A stretch of DNA of 64,000 nucleotides from JANPIX01 sp031425195. GTDB lineage: Bacteria; Pseudomonadota; Alphaproteobacteria; Rhodobacterales; Rhodobacteraceae. The notes beneath the pieces are model-generated. The model was not told the DNA's origin. It worked only from the letters and a program-made list of their open reading frames with translations, and searched no databases. The DNA is taken from contig JANPIX010000001.1 of the NCBI GenBank assembly GCA_031425195.1, positions 229,792 through 293,791 of the forward strand, in the 5' to 3' direction. Positions 1 through 10,211 of this stretch are shown here, piece by piece (position 1 is the stretch's first letter; each line of letters begins with the position of its first letter). A program made the translations under genes and the position numbers.

Positions 1-253
1 TGAAGATTGCAAATTTTTGTTGCCCAACAGTGAAATTCCCAAGATTTCAAGCATTTCACCACCAGCAGATGTAGCAGAAGCCTTGGCAGCAACAACCTTG
101 GCGGGGACAGCACACTGTTTCCACTGACGCGGCGTTACCGCGGGGTTGGTGCACGAATTGCGGCAGTCATGCCCCAATTTGACGCAGTAAGCCCTGTTTC
201 TTTGTATGCGATTCGGCAACGATGGTTTCAACGGTCATCCTGCATTTCCGATG
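1..253. other. Left edge, no confident gene; AT-richer than neighbours
   Basis: No complete gene can be supported here. The first 150 bases are clearly AT-richer than the rest of the window. On the reverse strand a frame stays open from about position 176 to the left edge and reads as an Ala/Lys-rich stretch followed by an in-frame Met at about position 55 and a hydrophobic run, so the start of a gene leaving the window is possible. Its codon third positions do not show the GC bias of the other genes, so I do not call it. Confidence 0.3.
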
Positions 254-283
254 AAAAAGGGCACCCTTGCGGGGTGCCCTTTT
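254..283 (-). terminator. Rho-independent terminator of groESL
   Basis: A 12-bp perfect stem (AAAAGGGCACCC, 255-266, with its complement at 272-283) encloses a 5-nt loop. Read on the reverse strand it is followed by a T run, and it lies about 30 bp beyond the groEL stop codon. This is a classic intrinsic terminator closing the groES-groEL operon. Confidence 0.85.
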
Positions 284-310
284 CCGTTCTTCCCGAATGG
301 GAAGGGATGA

Positions 311-1954
<1,644 letters not shown>

Positions 1955-2001
1955 CTGATGTGCTCCTTGAATTGCAGGTTAGGCGGTCGCGACAAACGGA
2001 A

Positions 2002-2289
2002 TCACTGAATGATCCCAAGAATGTCGCTCTCCTTCATGATCAGCAGTTCTTCGCCGTTCAGCGTCACTTCGGTGCCCGACCATTTGCCGAACAGGATCTT
2101 GTCGCCAGCTTTGACCGACGGGGCGATAAGCTCGCCCGAATCCTTGCGTGCGCCTTCGCCGACCGAAACGATTTCGCCCTCTGCCGGCTTTTCCTTGGCG
2201 GTGTCTGGAATGATCAGACCGCCCTTTGTCTTGTCTTCACCAACAAGGCGGCGGACCAGTACGCGGTCATGCAGCGGTTTGAATGCCAT
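2002..2289 (-). CDS. groES: Co-chaperonin GroES (Hsp10)
   Basis: A 95-residue co-chaperonin, the normal GroES length, that caps the GroEL cylinder as a heptamer. It begins with AFKPLHDRVLVRR, the typical beta-barrel start, and contains the mobile-loop region followed by the conserved KVGDKILFGKW-type segment. The reading frame stays open 30 codons further upstream, but the ATG at 2289 is preceded by an AGGGAG Shine-Dalgarno sequence and matches the family start; the longer frame would run through the CIRCE operator. First gene of the groESL heat-shock operon. Confidence 0.98.
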   Translation of the reverse strand: MAFKPLHDRVLVRRLVGEDKTKGGLIIPDTAKEKPAEGEIVSVGEGARKDSGELIAPSVKAGDKILFGKWSGTEVTLNGEELLIMKESDILGIIQ

Positions 2290-2323
2290 CTGAAAACACT
2301 CCCTAGGTTTCAGGTTGAATTGA

Positions 2324-2350
2324 TTGTCACTCACATCAGGCGAGTGCCAA
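2324..2350 (-). promoter_or_regulatory. CIRCE operator (HrcA binding site) of groESL
   Basis: The inverted repeat TTGTCACTC-N9-GAGTGCCAA matches the CIRCE consensus (TTAGCACTC-N9-GAGTGCTAA) with the exact 9-bp spacer. It sits 7 bp downstream of the -10 element and 34 bp before the groES start, so it covers the transcription start. HrcA is the known repressor of such sites and is itself modulated by GroEL. No hrcA gene is in the window. Confidence 0.93.
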
Positions 2351-2357
2351 CACCGGT

Positions 2358-2386
2358 TATCTAGGGATTCACCGGGCACCTGTCAA
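2358..2386 (-). promoter_or_regulatory. Housekeeping sigma promoter of groESL
   Basis: On the reverse strand TTGACA (2386-2381), a 17-bp spacer and TAGATA (2363-2358) form a near-consensus sigma-70 promoter immediately upstream of the CIRCE element. The position relative to CIRCE and groES makes this assignment strong. Confidence 0.8.
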
Positions 2387-2485
2387 CGGGACCGGATCAC
2401 GGGAATTTGCAAATTTTGATGACAGTGCGCTTGGACTGGCGGGCGGCCCGTGGCACGCTTCGCCTGTCCGACAGAAAGGTTTCTG

Positions 2486-3478
2486 ATGCTGCGATATGCT
2501 GTCTTTGTCATGGCCCTGATGGTTGGCCCCAAGGTTCTTTCGGCGCAATGCGGCGGGGTCAATCTGATCGACGCCCTGCCGCCTGCGGAACAAGTGGCGC
2601 TGCAGGCGGTCACTGATGCGCAACCTTTTGCCGAGGGTAACCTGTGGCGCGCCACCAAGGGCGATGCGGTGGTGACCATGGTGGGCACCTATCACTTTGG
2701 CGACGCGCGGCACGACGCCACGATGGCGCGCATCACGCCCATGGTCGACGCGGCCAACCTTGTTCTGGTCGAAGCCGGCCCGGAAGAAGAGCGTGCGCTG
2801 CAAAAGGCGGTGGCGGATGACCCGGGCCTGATGCTGATCACCGAAGGGCCAAGCCTGCTGGAACAGTTGTCACCGCAGGACTGGGATCAGCTTGCCGCCG
2901 CCATGACAGCCCGTTCCATCCCGCCCTTCATGGCGGCCAAGTTCAAGCCGTGGTATGTTTCGGTCATGCTGGGCATGCCAAGCTGCGCCATGGACATGAC
3001 GCTGATGCAGCAGGGCTTGGACAAGCGGATCATGGACCGGGCCGCCGCCAAGGGCATTCCGGTGGCGGCGCTGGAGCCGTTTGACACGCTGTTTCAGATG
3101 TTCGGAAAACTGTCTGCCGAGGACCAGTTGAGCATGATCCGGTCAACGCTTTTGTACGAAGACCAGTCTGCCGACATAGGTTTCACTTTGGCCGAAGTTT
3201 ACTTTGCACAGCAAAGCCGCAGCATGTGGGAATACATGCGCATTTTGTCGCGCGCGGTGCCCGGTTACACCCCTGATCGCGCCGATGCAGAATTCGCACG
3301 ACTGGAAGAAGTGCTGATCGCTGCGCGGAACCGGAACTGGATTCCCGTGATCGAACAAGCGGCGGATCAGGGCCCGGTGTTCGTGGCCTTCGGCGCGCTG
3401 CATCTGTCTGGCAACGACGGCGTGCTGAACCTGATGGAACAGGGGGGCTGGACCCTGGAGCGCCTGCCGTTGCCCTGA
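2486..3478 (+). CDS. TraB/GumN family exported protein
   Basis: A 330-residue protein of the TraB/PrgY/GumN family, whose members resemble TIKI-type metalloproteases; the bacterial function is not established. A hydrophobic signal peptide (residues 1-20, ending LSA before Gln-Cys) predicts export to the periplasm. The family hallmarks are visible: a GTYH motif at about residues 67-70 and a second GALHL motif near the C terminus, which in relatives carry putative metal-binding His residues. I chose the ATG at 2486 rather than 2450 because it starts directly at the signal peptide and is preceded by AGAAAGG. It is divergent from groESL. Family assignment is good, biochemical role unknown. Confidence 0.85.
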   Translation: MLRYAVFVMALMVGPKVLSAQCGGVNLIDALPPAEQVALQAVTDAQPFAEGNLWRATKGDAVVTMVGTYHFGDARHDATMARITPMVDAANLVLVEAGPEEERALQKAVADDPGLMLITEGPSLLEQLSPQDWDQLAAAMTARSIPPFMAAKFKPWYVSVMLGMPSCAMDMTLMQQGLDKRIMDRAAAKGIPVAALEPFDTLFQMFGKLSAEDQLSMIRSTLLYEDQSADIGFTLAEVYFAQQSRSMWEYMRILSRAVPGYTPDRADAEFARLEEVLIAARNRNWIPVIEQAADQGPVFVAFGALHLSGNDGVLNLMEQGGWTLERLPLP

Positions 3479-3605
3479 CAAAGGTTCGCAATCATCATAG
3501 CCCAAGGCGTCAAAGCCGAACGCGTCGCCCTGCCGGAACACCCGGCCCATGGCAATCACCCCGGGCAGCGGCCCGTCGCCCTGCATTTGCGCGCAGGGTG
3601 CCCTC

Positions 3606-3634
3606 GTGACAAGCCCCGCCGCCCTGCTTATAAG
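3606..3634 (+). promoter_or_regulatory. Putative sigma-70 promoter of ppaC
   Basis: GTGACA (3606-3611), a 17-bp spacer and TATAAG (3629-3634) precede the pyrophosphatase start codon by 27 bp. The match and spacing are good for an alphaproteobacterial housekeeping promoter; no experimental support. Confidence 0.5.
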
Positions 3635-3661
3635 CGCGCCAAATCCATCATGAGGCACCCC

Positions 3662-4582
3662 ATGACAATCAAGGTCTTTGGCCACAAATCCCCTGACACT
3701 GACGCCACCCTGTCCGCCATCATCTGGGCCTGGTATCTGTCCGAGGTCAAGAAAACACCGGCCACCCCCTATCTTCTGGGCGAACCAAACACCGAGGCGG
3801 CGTTTCTTCTGACGCACTGGGGCCTGACAAAGCCTGAAATCATCACCGACGTGCAGGCGGGTGACAGTGTGGTCATTGTTGATACCAACAACCCGGCGGA
3901 ACTGCCCCTTTCGGTGAACGACGCCGACATCACCGCCATCATCGATCACCACATGCTTGTGGGTGGATTGAAGACGAAGGGCCCAATCGACATCACGATC
4001 CGCCCGCTGGCCTGCACGGCCACCGTGATCCACGATCTGATGGGAACCGACATTGCCCATGCAACCCGCGAAATCAAGGGGGCGATGCTGTCGTGCATCC
4101 TGTCGGACACGCTTGAATTCCGCAGCCCGACGACCACCCCGCACGACCGCGCCGTGGCCGAAACGCTGGCCACCGATCTGGGCGTGGCAATCCCCGACCT
4201 TGCCGCCGCGATGTTCGAGGCAAAGTCGGACGTTTCGGCGTATTCCGATGCCGCTCTGTTGCGCATGGACAGCAAGGAATACGAAGTGGCGGGCAAGCAG
4301 CTTCGCGTGTCGGTCCTGGAAACGACGGCACCCAAGGTGCTGCTGGATCGCAAGGCAAGCCTGATGGCGGCGATGCCGGGTGTCGCAGCCGAAGACGGCG
4401 CGGATCAGGTGCTGCTGTTCATCGTCGATATCCTGCGCGAACAGGCGACGCTTCTTGTCCCCAACGATCTGGTCAAGGCCATGGCCGAGGCATCCTTCGA
4501 CTGCACCGTCACTGGTGACACAGTGGTGCTGCCCGGCGTGATGAGCCGCAAGAAACAGATCCTTCCAGCCCTGAAGATGTAA
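3662..4582 (+). CDS. ppaC: Manganese-dependent inorganic pyrophosphatase (family II, DHH)
   Basis: Hydrolyses cytoplasmic pyrophosphate to two phosphates, pulling biosynthetic reactions forward. At 306 residues it has the family II length and motifs: GHKSPDTDA at residues 7-15, VDTNN at 73-77, DHH at 95-97 and the C-terminal SRKKQ (about 295-299) that binds substrate. These Asp/His residues ligate Mn2+. The ATG at 3662 starts directly at the conserved MTIKVFGHKSPD; the frame is open upstream to 3587 but contains no family sequence. The following HAD hydrolase starts 2 bp after the stop, so the two are probably cotranscribed. Family II enzymes are known from Rhodobacter relatives. Confidence 0.96.
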   Translation: MTIKVFGHKSPDTDATLSAIIWAWYLSEVKKTPATPYLLGEPNTEAAFLLTHWGLTKPEIITDVQAGDSVVIVDTNNPAELPLSVNDADITAIIDHHMLVGGLKTKGPIDITIRPLACTATVIHDLMGTDIAHATREIKGAMLSCILSDTLEFRSPTTTPHDRAVAETLATDLGVAIPDLAAAMFEAKSDVSAYSDAALLRMDSKEYEVAGKQLRVSVLETTAPKVLLDRKASLMAAMPGVAAEDGADQVLLFIVDILREQATLLVPNDLVKAMAEASFDCTVTGDTVVLPGVMSRKKQILPALKM

Positions 4583-4584
4583 TC

Positions 4585-5478
4585 ATGGCGCAGGTCATCA
4601 CATCATTGGCCGAAATATCGGCCCGCTACCGCGCTGTGTTCTGCGATCTTTGGGGCTGTCTGCATGACGGTCACAAGGCGCATCCTACCGCTGTGGCGGC
4701 CCTTGCCGCGTTCAAGGCGCAGGGCGGCGTGGTGATCCTGCTGACCAATTCGCCACGCCCGCGGTCCAGCGTGATGTCGCAGCTCGACGGGTTCGGGGTG
4801 CCACGCGATTGTTATCACGAGGTGGTCAGTTCCGGCGATGCGGCGCAATACGCCCTGATCACCGGGGCCGCAGGGCGGCGCGTTTACCACATCGGCGCAC
4901 CGCGCGACGAATCGTTCTTCACCGATTTCGCCGAGGATATGGCGGCAACCCGCGCTGCCCATCCGCAGATCGAGCGTGTGCCGCTGGCCGAGGCGGAAGG
5001 TCTGGTGGTGACCGGTCTGGTCGATGACCGGACCGAAACGCCCGACGATTACCGCGCGGCCCTTCTTTACGCAAAGACCAAGGGCCTGAAACTGCTGTGC
5101 GCCAACCCGGATATCGTGGTGGACATGGGCGACAAGCGGCTGTTCTGCGCAGGCGCGCTGGCGCAGGCTTATGATGCGATGGGCGGCGAAAGCCTGTATT
5201 TTGGCAAGCCCCACCCCCCGATCTATGATCTGGCGCGCCGCAGGCTGGCCGCTCTGACCGGAAACATGCCTGACGACGACATTCTGTGCATCGGCGATGG
5301 CGTGCTGACCGATATTCAAGGTGGGATGCAAGAGGGTCTCGATACCCTGTTCATCACGGGTGGGCTGGAAGCCGCGCGCTTTGGTAACGTCGCGGCGTCG
5401 CCCGATCCGACTTTGCTTGATGACTGGCTGGAGGAGGAGCAGCTTAGCCCGACCTACGCCATGGGGATGCTGCGCTGA
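4585..5478 (+). CDS. HAD-superfamily hydrolase, subfamily IIA (TIGR01459-like)
   Basis: A 297-residue HAD-IIA protein related to the NagD/PGP phosphatases; the physiological substrate is unknown. Motif I is DLWGCLHDG (D21): the first Asp, the nucleophile, is kept, while the second Asp of the canonical DxD is Trp, a feature typical of this subfamily and possibly meaning altered catalysis. Motif II is LLTNSPRP and motif IV is CIGDGVLTDIQGG. It follows ppaC by 2 bp on the same strand, suggesting translational coupling and perhaps a role in phosphate metabolism, but that link is only contextual. Confidence 0.85.
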   Translation: MAQVITSLAEISARYRAVFCDLWGCLHDGHKAHPTAVAALAAFKAQGGVVILLTNSPRPRSSVMSQLDGFGVPRDCYHEVVSSGDAAQYALITGAAGRRVYHIGAPRDESFFTDFAEDMAATRAAHPQIERVPLAEAEGLVVTGLVDDRTETPDDYRAALLYAKTKGLKLLCANPDIVVDMGDKRLFCAGALAQAYDAMGGESLYFGKPHPPIYDLARRRLAALTGNMPDDDILCIGDGVLTDIQGGMQEGLDTLFITGGLEAARFGNVAASPDPTLLDDWLEEEQLSPTYAMGMLR

Positions 5479-5519
5479 CGCAATAAAAATGCCGTCACGG
5501 GTCGTTTTTTGAATTGTTA

Positions 5520-5548
5520 TTGCCGAACAAATCGAGACGCGCTATGTT
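5520..5548 (+). promoter_or_regulatory. Putative promoter upstream of the MaoC-type hydratase
   Basis: TTGCCG (5520-5525), a 17-bp spacer and TATGTT (5543-5548) lie 27 bp before the ATG at 5576, in the short AT-rich gap after the HAD gene. Sequence-based guess only. Confidence 0.45.
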
Positions 5549-5575
5549 GTGTGCTGACAAACCCCGAGGTTCGAC

Positions 5576-6019
5576 ATGCTCGACAACCTTCCCCGTGGCA
5601 CCATCTGCATCGAAGAGATGGAAGTCGGCATGATGCGGTATCTGCAAAAGCAGATCACCGACAACGATATTGCGCTGTTCGCGCAGGCAACCGGGGACCA
5701 CAATCCGGTGCATCTTGACGAAGATTATGCCCGCGGAACCATGTTCCATGGCCGCATTGCGCACGGGATGCTGACGGCTGGGCTTATTTCGGCGGTGATC
5801 GGGGAACAGCTTCCCGGGCATGGTGCGGTCTATCTGGGCCAGACGCTGAAATTCATGGCCCCTGTCCGCCCCGGCGATCTGGTCCGCGCCGAAGTCACCG
5901 TTACCGCCATCGATCATGCGCGCCGTCGTGTCACCCTTGAAACCCATTGCGCCGTGGGCGATACGGTGGTCTTGAAGGGCGAGGCGCTGGTTCTGGCACC
6001 CAGCCGCAAGTTCGACTAG
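5576..6019 (+). CDS. MaoC-like (R)-specific enoyl-CoA hydratase
   Basis: A 147-residue hot-dog fold protein resembling PhaJ-type (R)-specific enoyl-CoA hydratases, which add water to trans-2-enoyl-CoA. The hydratase-2 motif is clear: GDHNPVHLDEDYA at residues 40-52, with D41 and H46 as the catalytic pair, followed by FHGRIAHGML. Such enzymes supply (R)-3-hydroxyacyl-CoA for polyhydroxyalkanoate or act in acyl-CoA breakdown. The neighbouring genes (HAD, ribF) give no specific hint, so the exact acyl chain specificity is open. Confidence 0.85.
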   Translation: MLDNLPRGTICIEEMEVGMMRYLQKQITDNDIALFAQATGDHNPVHLDEDYARGTMFHGRIAHGMLTAGLISAVIGEQLPGHGAVYLGQTLKFMAPVRPGDLVRAEVTVTAIDHARRRVTLETHCAVGDTVVLKGEALVLAPSRKFD

Positions 6020-6045
6020 GCGGGCCACCCCGCCACCGGGGTGCG

Positions 6046-6972
6046 ATGCAGGTTCACCATCACTTTGACGGCGTGCCCTTAGGGGCCAGAGGTGCCTCTG
6101 TCGCCATGGGCAACTTTGATGGCGTCCATCTGGGGCATCGGTCTGTGATCGATCTGGCGCGCAGTCATGGCCCCCTGGGTGTCGTGACATTCGAACCCCA
6201 CCCGCGCGAATACTTTGCCCCCGGCGCCTCTGCCTTTCGCCTGATGAACGCCGAGGCGCGGGCCAACCGGCTTGCCAAACTTGGTGTCGAACATCTGTAT
6301 GAACTTCCCTTCGACGCAACTTTGGCCAGTCTAGCGCCCGAGGCGTTCGTGGACCGGGTTCTGGTGCAGGGCCTTGGTGTGGCACACGTTGTCGTCGGGC
6401 AGGACTTCCGCTTTGGCAAGGGCCGCGCGGGCACAGCAGAGATGCTGCAAACGCTTGGCCAGTCACGCGGGTTTGGCGTGACCATAGCCGCCCTGCTGAC
6501 CATGGAAGGGGCCGAGATTTCATCGACCGCCATTCGTACCGCCCTGACCGAAGGCCGCCCGCGCGACGCGGCACGGATGCTGGGCCACTGGCACCGGATC
6601 GAGGGGGCTGTGATCCATGGCGAAAAGCGTGGCCGTGAACTTGGCTATCCGACGGCGAACATGTCGGTGGCGGGTTTGCACCTGCCGCGCTTTGGCGTCT
6701 ATGCCGTCCGTGCAGATATCCTGACAGGCGCACAGGCGGGCAGCTACGCGGGCGCGGCCAGTCTTGGCATCCGCCCAATGTTCGGCGTCAACGCGCCAAA
6801 TCTTGAAACCTTCCTGTTCGACTTTACCGGTGATCTTTATGGCCACCATCTGAGCATCGCTTTTGTCGATTTTCTGCGCCCCGAACTGAAATTTGGCGGG
6901 CTGCCTGCCCTGATCACACAGATGGACGCCGACTGCGCCAAGGCGAGCGCCATCATCGCGGCGCTGCCATGA
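6046..6972 (+). CDS. ribF: Bifunctional riboflavin kinase / FAD synthetase
   Basis: Phosphorylates riboflavin to FMN and adenylates FMN to FAD. The 308-residue protein has an N-terminal nucleotidyltransferase domain with GNFDGVHLGH at residues 22-31 and ISSTAIR near 165, and a C-terminal riboflavin kinase domain with GYPTAN and the ending ELKFGGLPAL. I start at ATG 6046 because the family sequence begins there; the open frame further upstream overlaps the preceding gene. Its stop overlaps the start of the YcgN gene by 4 bp (ATGA), indicating coupling. Confidence 0.96.
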   Translation: MQVHHHFDGVPLGARGASVAMGNFDGVHLGHRSVIDLARSHGPLGVVTFEPHPREYFAPGASAFRLMNAEARANRLAKLGVEHLYELPFDATLASLAPEAFVDRVLVQGLGVAHVVVGQDFRFGKGRAGTAEMLQTLGQSRGFGVTIAALLTMEGAEISSTAIRTALTEGRPRDAARMLGHWHRIEGAVIHGEKRGRELGYPTANMSVAGLHLPRFGVYAVRADILTGAQAGSYAGAASLGIRPMFGVNAPNLETFLFDFTGDLYGHHLSIAFVDFLRPELKFGGLPALITQMDADCAKASAIIAALP

Positions 6973-7424
6973 CCGAAAAGATGCGCCCGCGGTTCTGGGA
7001 AACCGTGCCGTTGAACCGCATGACCCCCGCAGAATGGGAGGCGCTTTGCGATGGCTGCGGCAAATGCTGCCTGAACAAGATCGAATTCGAAGATACGGGC
7101 GAAGTCGCCTTTACCAAACTGGCCTGCCGGTTGCTTGACGGCGAAACCTGCCGCTGCGGCCAGTATGAAACCCGCCGCCAGTTTGTGCCGGAATGTGTGC
7201 AACTGTCACCCAAGACATTGCCCAAGGTGGCCTATTGGCTGCCGCGCACCTGCGCCTACCGGCTTCTCCACGAAGGGCGGCCTCTTTTCCCTTGGCACCC
7301 GCTGATTTCTGGCGATGCCAATTCGGTGCATACGGCTGGCGCTTCGGTGCGCGGCTGGACCGTGCCGGAGTTCGAGGTTCATGCCGACGAGTGGGAAGAT
7401 TACATCATCGACGAAACACCCTGA
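6969..7424 (+). CDS. YcgN/UPF0260 family cysteine-cluster protein
   Basis: A 151-residue member of the YcgN (UPF0260) family. The signature CxxCxxCC cluster is present at C27, C30, C33 and C34, with a second set (CRLL, CRCGQY) further on, consistent with a zinc or iron-sulphur site; no activity is established for the family. Start overlaps the ribF stop by 4 bp, and the threonine aldolase gene follows 12 bp after, suggesting one transcript. Length matches E. coli YcgN. Confidence 0.9.
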   Translation: MTEKMRPRFWETVPLNRMTPAEWEALCDGCGKCCLNKIEFEDTGEVAFTKLACRLLDGETCRCGQYETRRQFVPECVQLSPKTLPKVAYWLPRTCAYRLLHEGRPLFPWHPLISGDANSVHTAGASVRGWTVPEFEVHADEWEDYIIDETP

Positions 7425-7436
7425 GGGCCGACCGAT

Positions 7437-8468
7437 ATGTTCTTTGCGTCCGACAACGCCAGCCCCGCCCCGCCGGAAGTCATGGCCGCCCTGCAGGCCG
7501 CCAACGCGGATTACGCGATGCCCTATGGCAACGACACGATCATGCAGCGTGTGCGCGACCAGATTCGAGAAACCTTTGCAGCGCCCGAGGCTGCGGTCTA
7601 CCTCGTGGCCACGGGTACGGCGGCGAATGCCTTGTCACTTGCGCTGTTCTGCCCGCCCTGGGGTGCTGTGCTGAGCCATGATCATGCGCATATCGCCGAA
7701 GATGAATGCGGCGCGCCCGAGTTTTTCACGGCGGGTGCCAAGCTGGCGCTGGTTGGCGGTGTGCACGGCAAGATGACGCCTGATACCCTTGGCACACGTC
7801 TGGCGCGGTTTTCGGATGCCAATGTCCACGGCGTTCAACGCGGAATGCTGTCGATCACCAATGTAACCGAGGCGGGGACGGTTTATACGCCCGCCGAAGT
7901 GGCGGCACTGACGGCCATCGCGCGGAGTGCCGGAATACCCAGCCACATGGACGGCGCAAGGTTTGCCAACGCGCTTGTGGCCACAGGGGCGACACCGGCG
8001 GAAATGACTTGGCAGGCGGGCATCGACGTGCTGTCTTTTGGCGGCACTAAGAACGGGCTTCTGGGGGTGGAGGCGGTGGTGATCTTCGATCCGGCCCGCG
8101 CCTGGGAATTCGAACTGCGCCGCAAGCGGGCAGGGCATCTGTTTTCCAAGCACCGGTATCTTTCGGCGCAGATGAACGCCTATCTGACGGATGGGCTTTG
8201 GCTTCGCCTTGCCGCGCAGGCCAACGCCGCGGCCGCGCGACTGGCGCAGGGGCTGACACTCGTTCCCGGATCAGTGCTGATGCACCCGGTGCAGGCGAAC
8301 ATGCTGTTCCCCGAATGGACTGCCGAAACACACGAACGTGGTCGGGCGGCCGGGGCCGTGTTTTACGATTGGGCCGGGGGCGAAGGGCGCAAGGCGGCGC
8401 GGCTTGTCACATCGTGGTGCACCACCGAAAGCGATGTCGACCGTTTCCTTGCAGCCATATCCGGATGA
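7437..8468 (+). CDS. ltaE: Low-specificity threonine aldolase
   Basis: A 343-residue PLP-dependent fold-type I enzyme that cleaves L-threonine/allo-threonine to glycine and acetaldehyde. Visible motifs are the N-terminal SDNASPAPPEV, HMDGARFANAL (about 170-180, cofactor and substrate contacts) and the Schiff-base lysine K205 in SFGGTKNG. It belongs to the beta-eliminating lyase family. It lies 12 bp downstream of the YcgN gene. It could instead act on related beta-hydroxy amino acids; stereo-preference cannot be read from sequence. Confidence 0.9.
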   Translation: MFFASDNASPAPPEVMAALQAANADYAMPYGNDTIMQRVRDQIRETFAAPEAAVYLVATGTAANALSLALFCPPWGAVLSHDHAHIAEDECGAPEFFTAGAKLALVGGVHGKMTPDTLGTRLARFSDANVHGVQRGMLSITNVTEAGTVYTPAEVAALTAIARSAGIPSHMDGARFANALVATGATPAEMTWQAGIDVLSFGGTKNGLLGVEAVVIFDPARAWEFELRRKRAGHLFSKHRYLSAQMNAYLTDGLWLRLAAQANAAAARLAQGLTLVPGSVLMHPVQANMLFPEWTAETHERGRAAGAVFYDWAGGEGRKAARLVTSWCTTESDVDRFLAAISG

Positions 8469-8477
8469 CGCGACCGC

Positions 8478-9074
8478 CTACAGTTTGCCCTGCAGATGCA
8501 GATCCAGATCTTCGATCCTGTCCTGGCCCCAGAACCGTTCGTTCCCCACGATGAAGAATGGCACACCAAACACTCCGCGCGATACCGCCTCTTCCAGATT
8601 GGCGGAATAGGTTTCAGCGGCCGCAAGCATCCCACGGTCAGCCAGTGCCGGATCAAACCCGTTAACGCTCAGAATGTCCCGGATGACGGCATCATCCGAG
8701 ATATCACGATCCTCGGCCCAGACGGCCCGGCCAAAGCCATGCACCAGCCCGTGAATGTCGCCACCGCCGGCCCGGGCCGCGGAAATCACGGCATAGGATG
8801 AAGGTGCCGGGTTCACCGGAAAATGCGCAGGCCGCAGGTTCAGGGGCATGCCCAGTTTGGCGGCCTGCCGGCGCAGTTCCTGCATCCGGTAATCGCGGCG
8901 GCTTTCATGGCGTTCTGCCAGAACCTGCCCGCCAGTGCGTGGAAACAAGGCGGGCGCGTCAATCGGCAGGAACCGCACCTCAGCCCCTGCCCGTTCGGCC
9001 ACCGACTGAAGGCGCGGCCCGCCCAGATACACGAACGGCGAAATGGTCGCGAAAAAGTAGTCGATCTGCACCAT
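8478..9074 (-). CDS. 2-hydroxychromene-2-carboxylate isomerase-like (DsbA/GST-kappa fold)
   Basis: A 198-residue protein of the DsbA-like thioredoxin superfamily, HCCA isomerase/GST-kappa branch. It opens with IDYFFATISPFVYLG, where the SPF-Y segment replaces the CxxC of true DsbA enzymes; the C-terminal part has GVFGVPFFIVGNERFWGQDR, the conserved cis-Pro region. NahD relatives isomerise naphthalene-degradation intermediates using glutathione, but no aromatic pathway genes surround it, so a general glutathione-dependent role is more likely. Convergent with ltaE, 9 bp apart. Confidence 0.85.
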   Translation of the reverse strand: MVQIDYFFATISPFVYLGGPRLQSVAERAGAEVRFLPIDAPALFPRTGGQVLAERHESRRDYRMQELRRQAAKLGMPLNLRPAHFPVNPAPSSYAVISAARAGGGDIHGLVHGFGRAVWAEDRDISDDAVIRDILSVNGFDPALADRGMLAAAETYSANLEEAVSRGVFGVPFFIVGNERFWGQDRIEDLDLHLQGKL

Positions 9075-9180
9075 TTGGAAACTGCCTTTCTGACTTCGGT
9101 TTGCAAGACCGTAACCGGGTGCTAAGCGGTGTCAACGTTGCGAATCCGTCATCTTGATGATTGCTTGGGGAATACCATTC

Positions 9181-10200
9181 ATGGCTGCCATAACCGAACC
9201 CAAGCTGATCTCGGGTAACGCCAACATGAGCCTTGCGAAATCCATCGCACGGCGCATGTCGATGCACAGGGGCGTCAGCGTCAACCTGGTGGATGCGCGG
9301 GTCGAACGCTTCAACGATCAGGAAATCTTTGTCGAGGTGTACGAAAACGTCAGGGGCGAGGATATGTACATCATCCAGCCAACGTCGAACCCGGCGAATG
9401 ACAACCTGATGGAACTGCTGATCATGACCGATGCGCTGCGGCGTTCATCGGCAGACCGGATCACGGCGGTGATCCCCTATTTCGGCTATGCCCGCCAGGA
9501 TCGCCGCGCCAAGGCGCGCACACCGATTTCGGCCAAACTCGTCGCCAACCTGATTGCCGAGGCGGGGATTGACCGGGTTTTGACGCTTGATCTGCACGCG
9601 GCGCAGATTCAGGGTTTCTTTGATATTCCGGTGGACAACCTTTACGCCTCGCCGATCTTCACGATGGACATCGAACACCACTTCAAGGGCAAGATGGCCG
9701 ATCTGATGATCGTGTCACCCGACGTGGGCGGTGTGGCGCGGGCGCGCGATATCGCAAAGCGGATCAACGCGCCGCTCGCCATTGTCGACAAACGCCGCGA
9801 CAAGGCGGGGGAAGTGGCCGAAATGACGGTGATCGGCAACGTCGCGGGCAAGACCTGCATTCTGGTTGACGACATCTGCGACACAGCGGGAACGCTGTGC
9901 AAAGCGGCGGAACTGCTGATGGAAAATGGTGCGACCGAAGTGCACAGCTATATCACGCATGGGGTTCTGTCCGGCCCGGCAGTCGAACGCATTCGCGGAT
10001 CCGTGATGAAATCGTTGGTCATCACAGATTCCATCGAACCATCGGAAGCGGTTAAGGCCACCACGAACATCCGCATCGTGCCGACGGCCCCGATTTTCGC
10101 GCAGGCCATCCTGAACATCTGGAATGGCACAAGTGTCAGTTCACTGTTTGAAACAGACACCCTCGTGCCAATCTACGAAGGCATGTATCAACGCGGCTAA
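9181..10200 (+). CDS. prs: Ribose-phosphate pyrophosphokinase (PRPP synthetase)
   Basis: Makes PRPP from ribose-5-phosphate and ATP for purine, pyrimidine, histidine, tryptophan and NAD synthesis. The 339-residue protein shows the class I features: FNDQEIFVEV, YARQDRRAKARTPISAK (ATP/flexible loop), DLHAAQIQGFF (metal-binding His) and the PRPP loop VDDICDTAGTL at about residues 229-239. I chose ATG 9181 over the in-frame upstream start at 9154 because the family sequence begins there and GGGGAA precedes it. About 20 residues longer than E. coli Prs, as is common in this order. Confidence 0.97.
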   Translation: MAAITEPKLISGNANMSLAKSIARRMSMHRGVSVNLVDARVERFNDQEIFVEVYENVRGEDMYIIQPTSNPANDNLMELLIMTDALRRSSADRITAVIPYFGYARQDRRAKARTPISAKLVANLIAEAGIDRVLTLDLHAAQIQGFFDIPVDNLYASPIFTMDIEHHFKGKMADLMIVSPDVGGVARARDIAKRINAPLAIVDKRRDKAGEVAEMTVIGNVAGKTCILVDDICDTAGTLCKAAELLMENGATEVHSYITHGVLSGPAVERIRGSVMKSLVITDSIEPSEAVKATTNIRIVPTAPIFAQAILNIWNGTSVSSLFETDTLVPIYEGMYQRG

Positions 10201-10211
10201 CCCCGCGGGCA

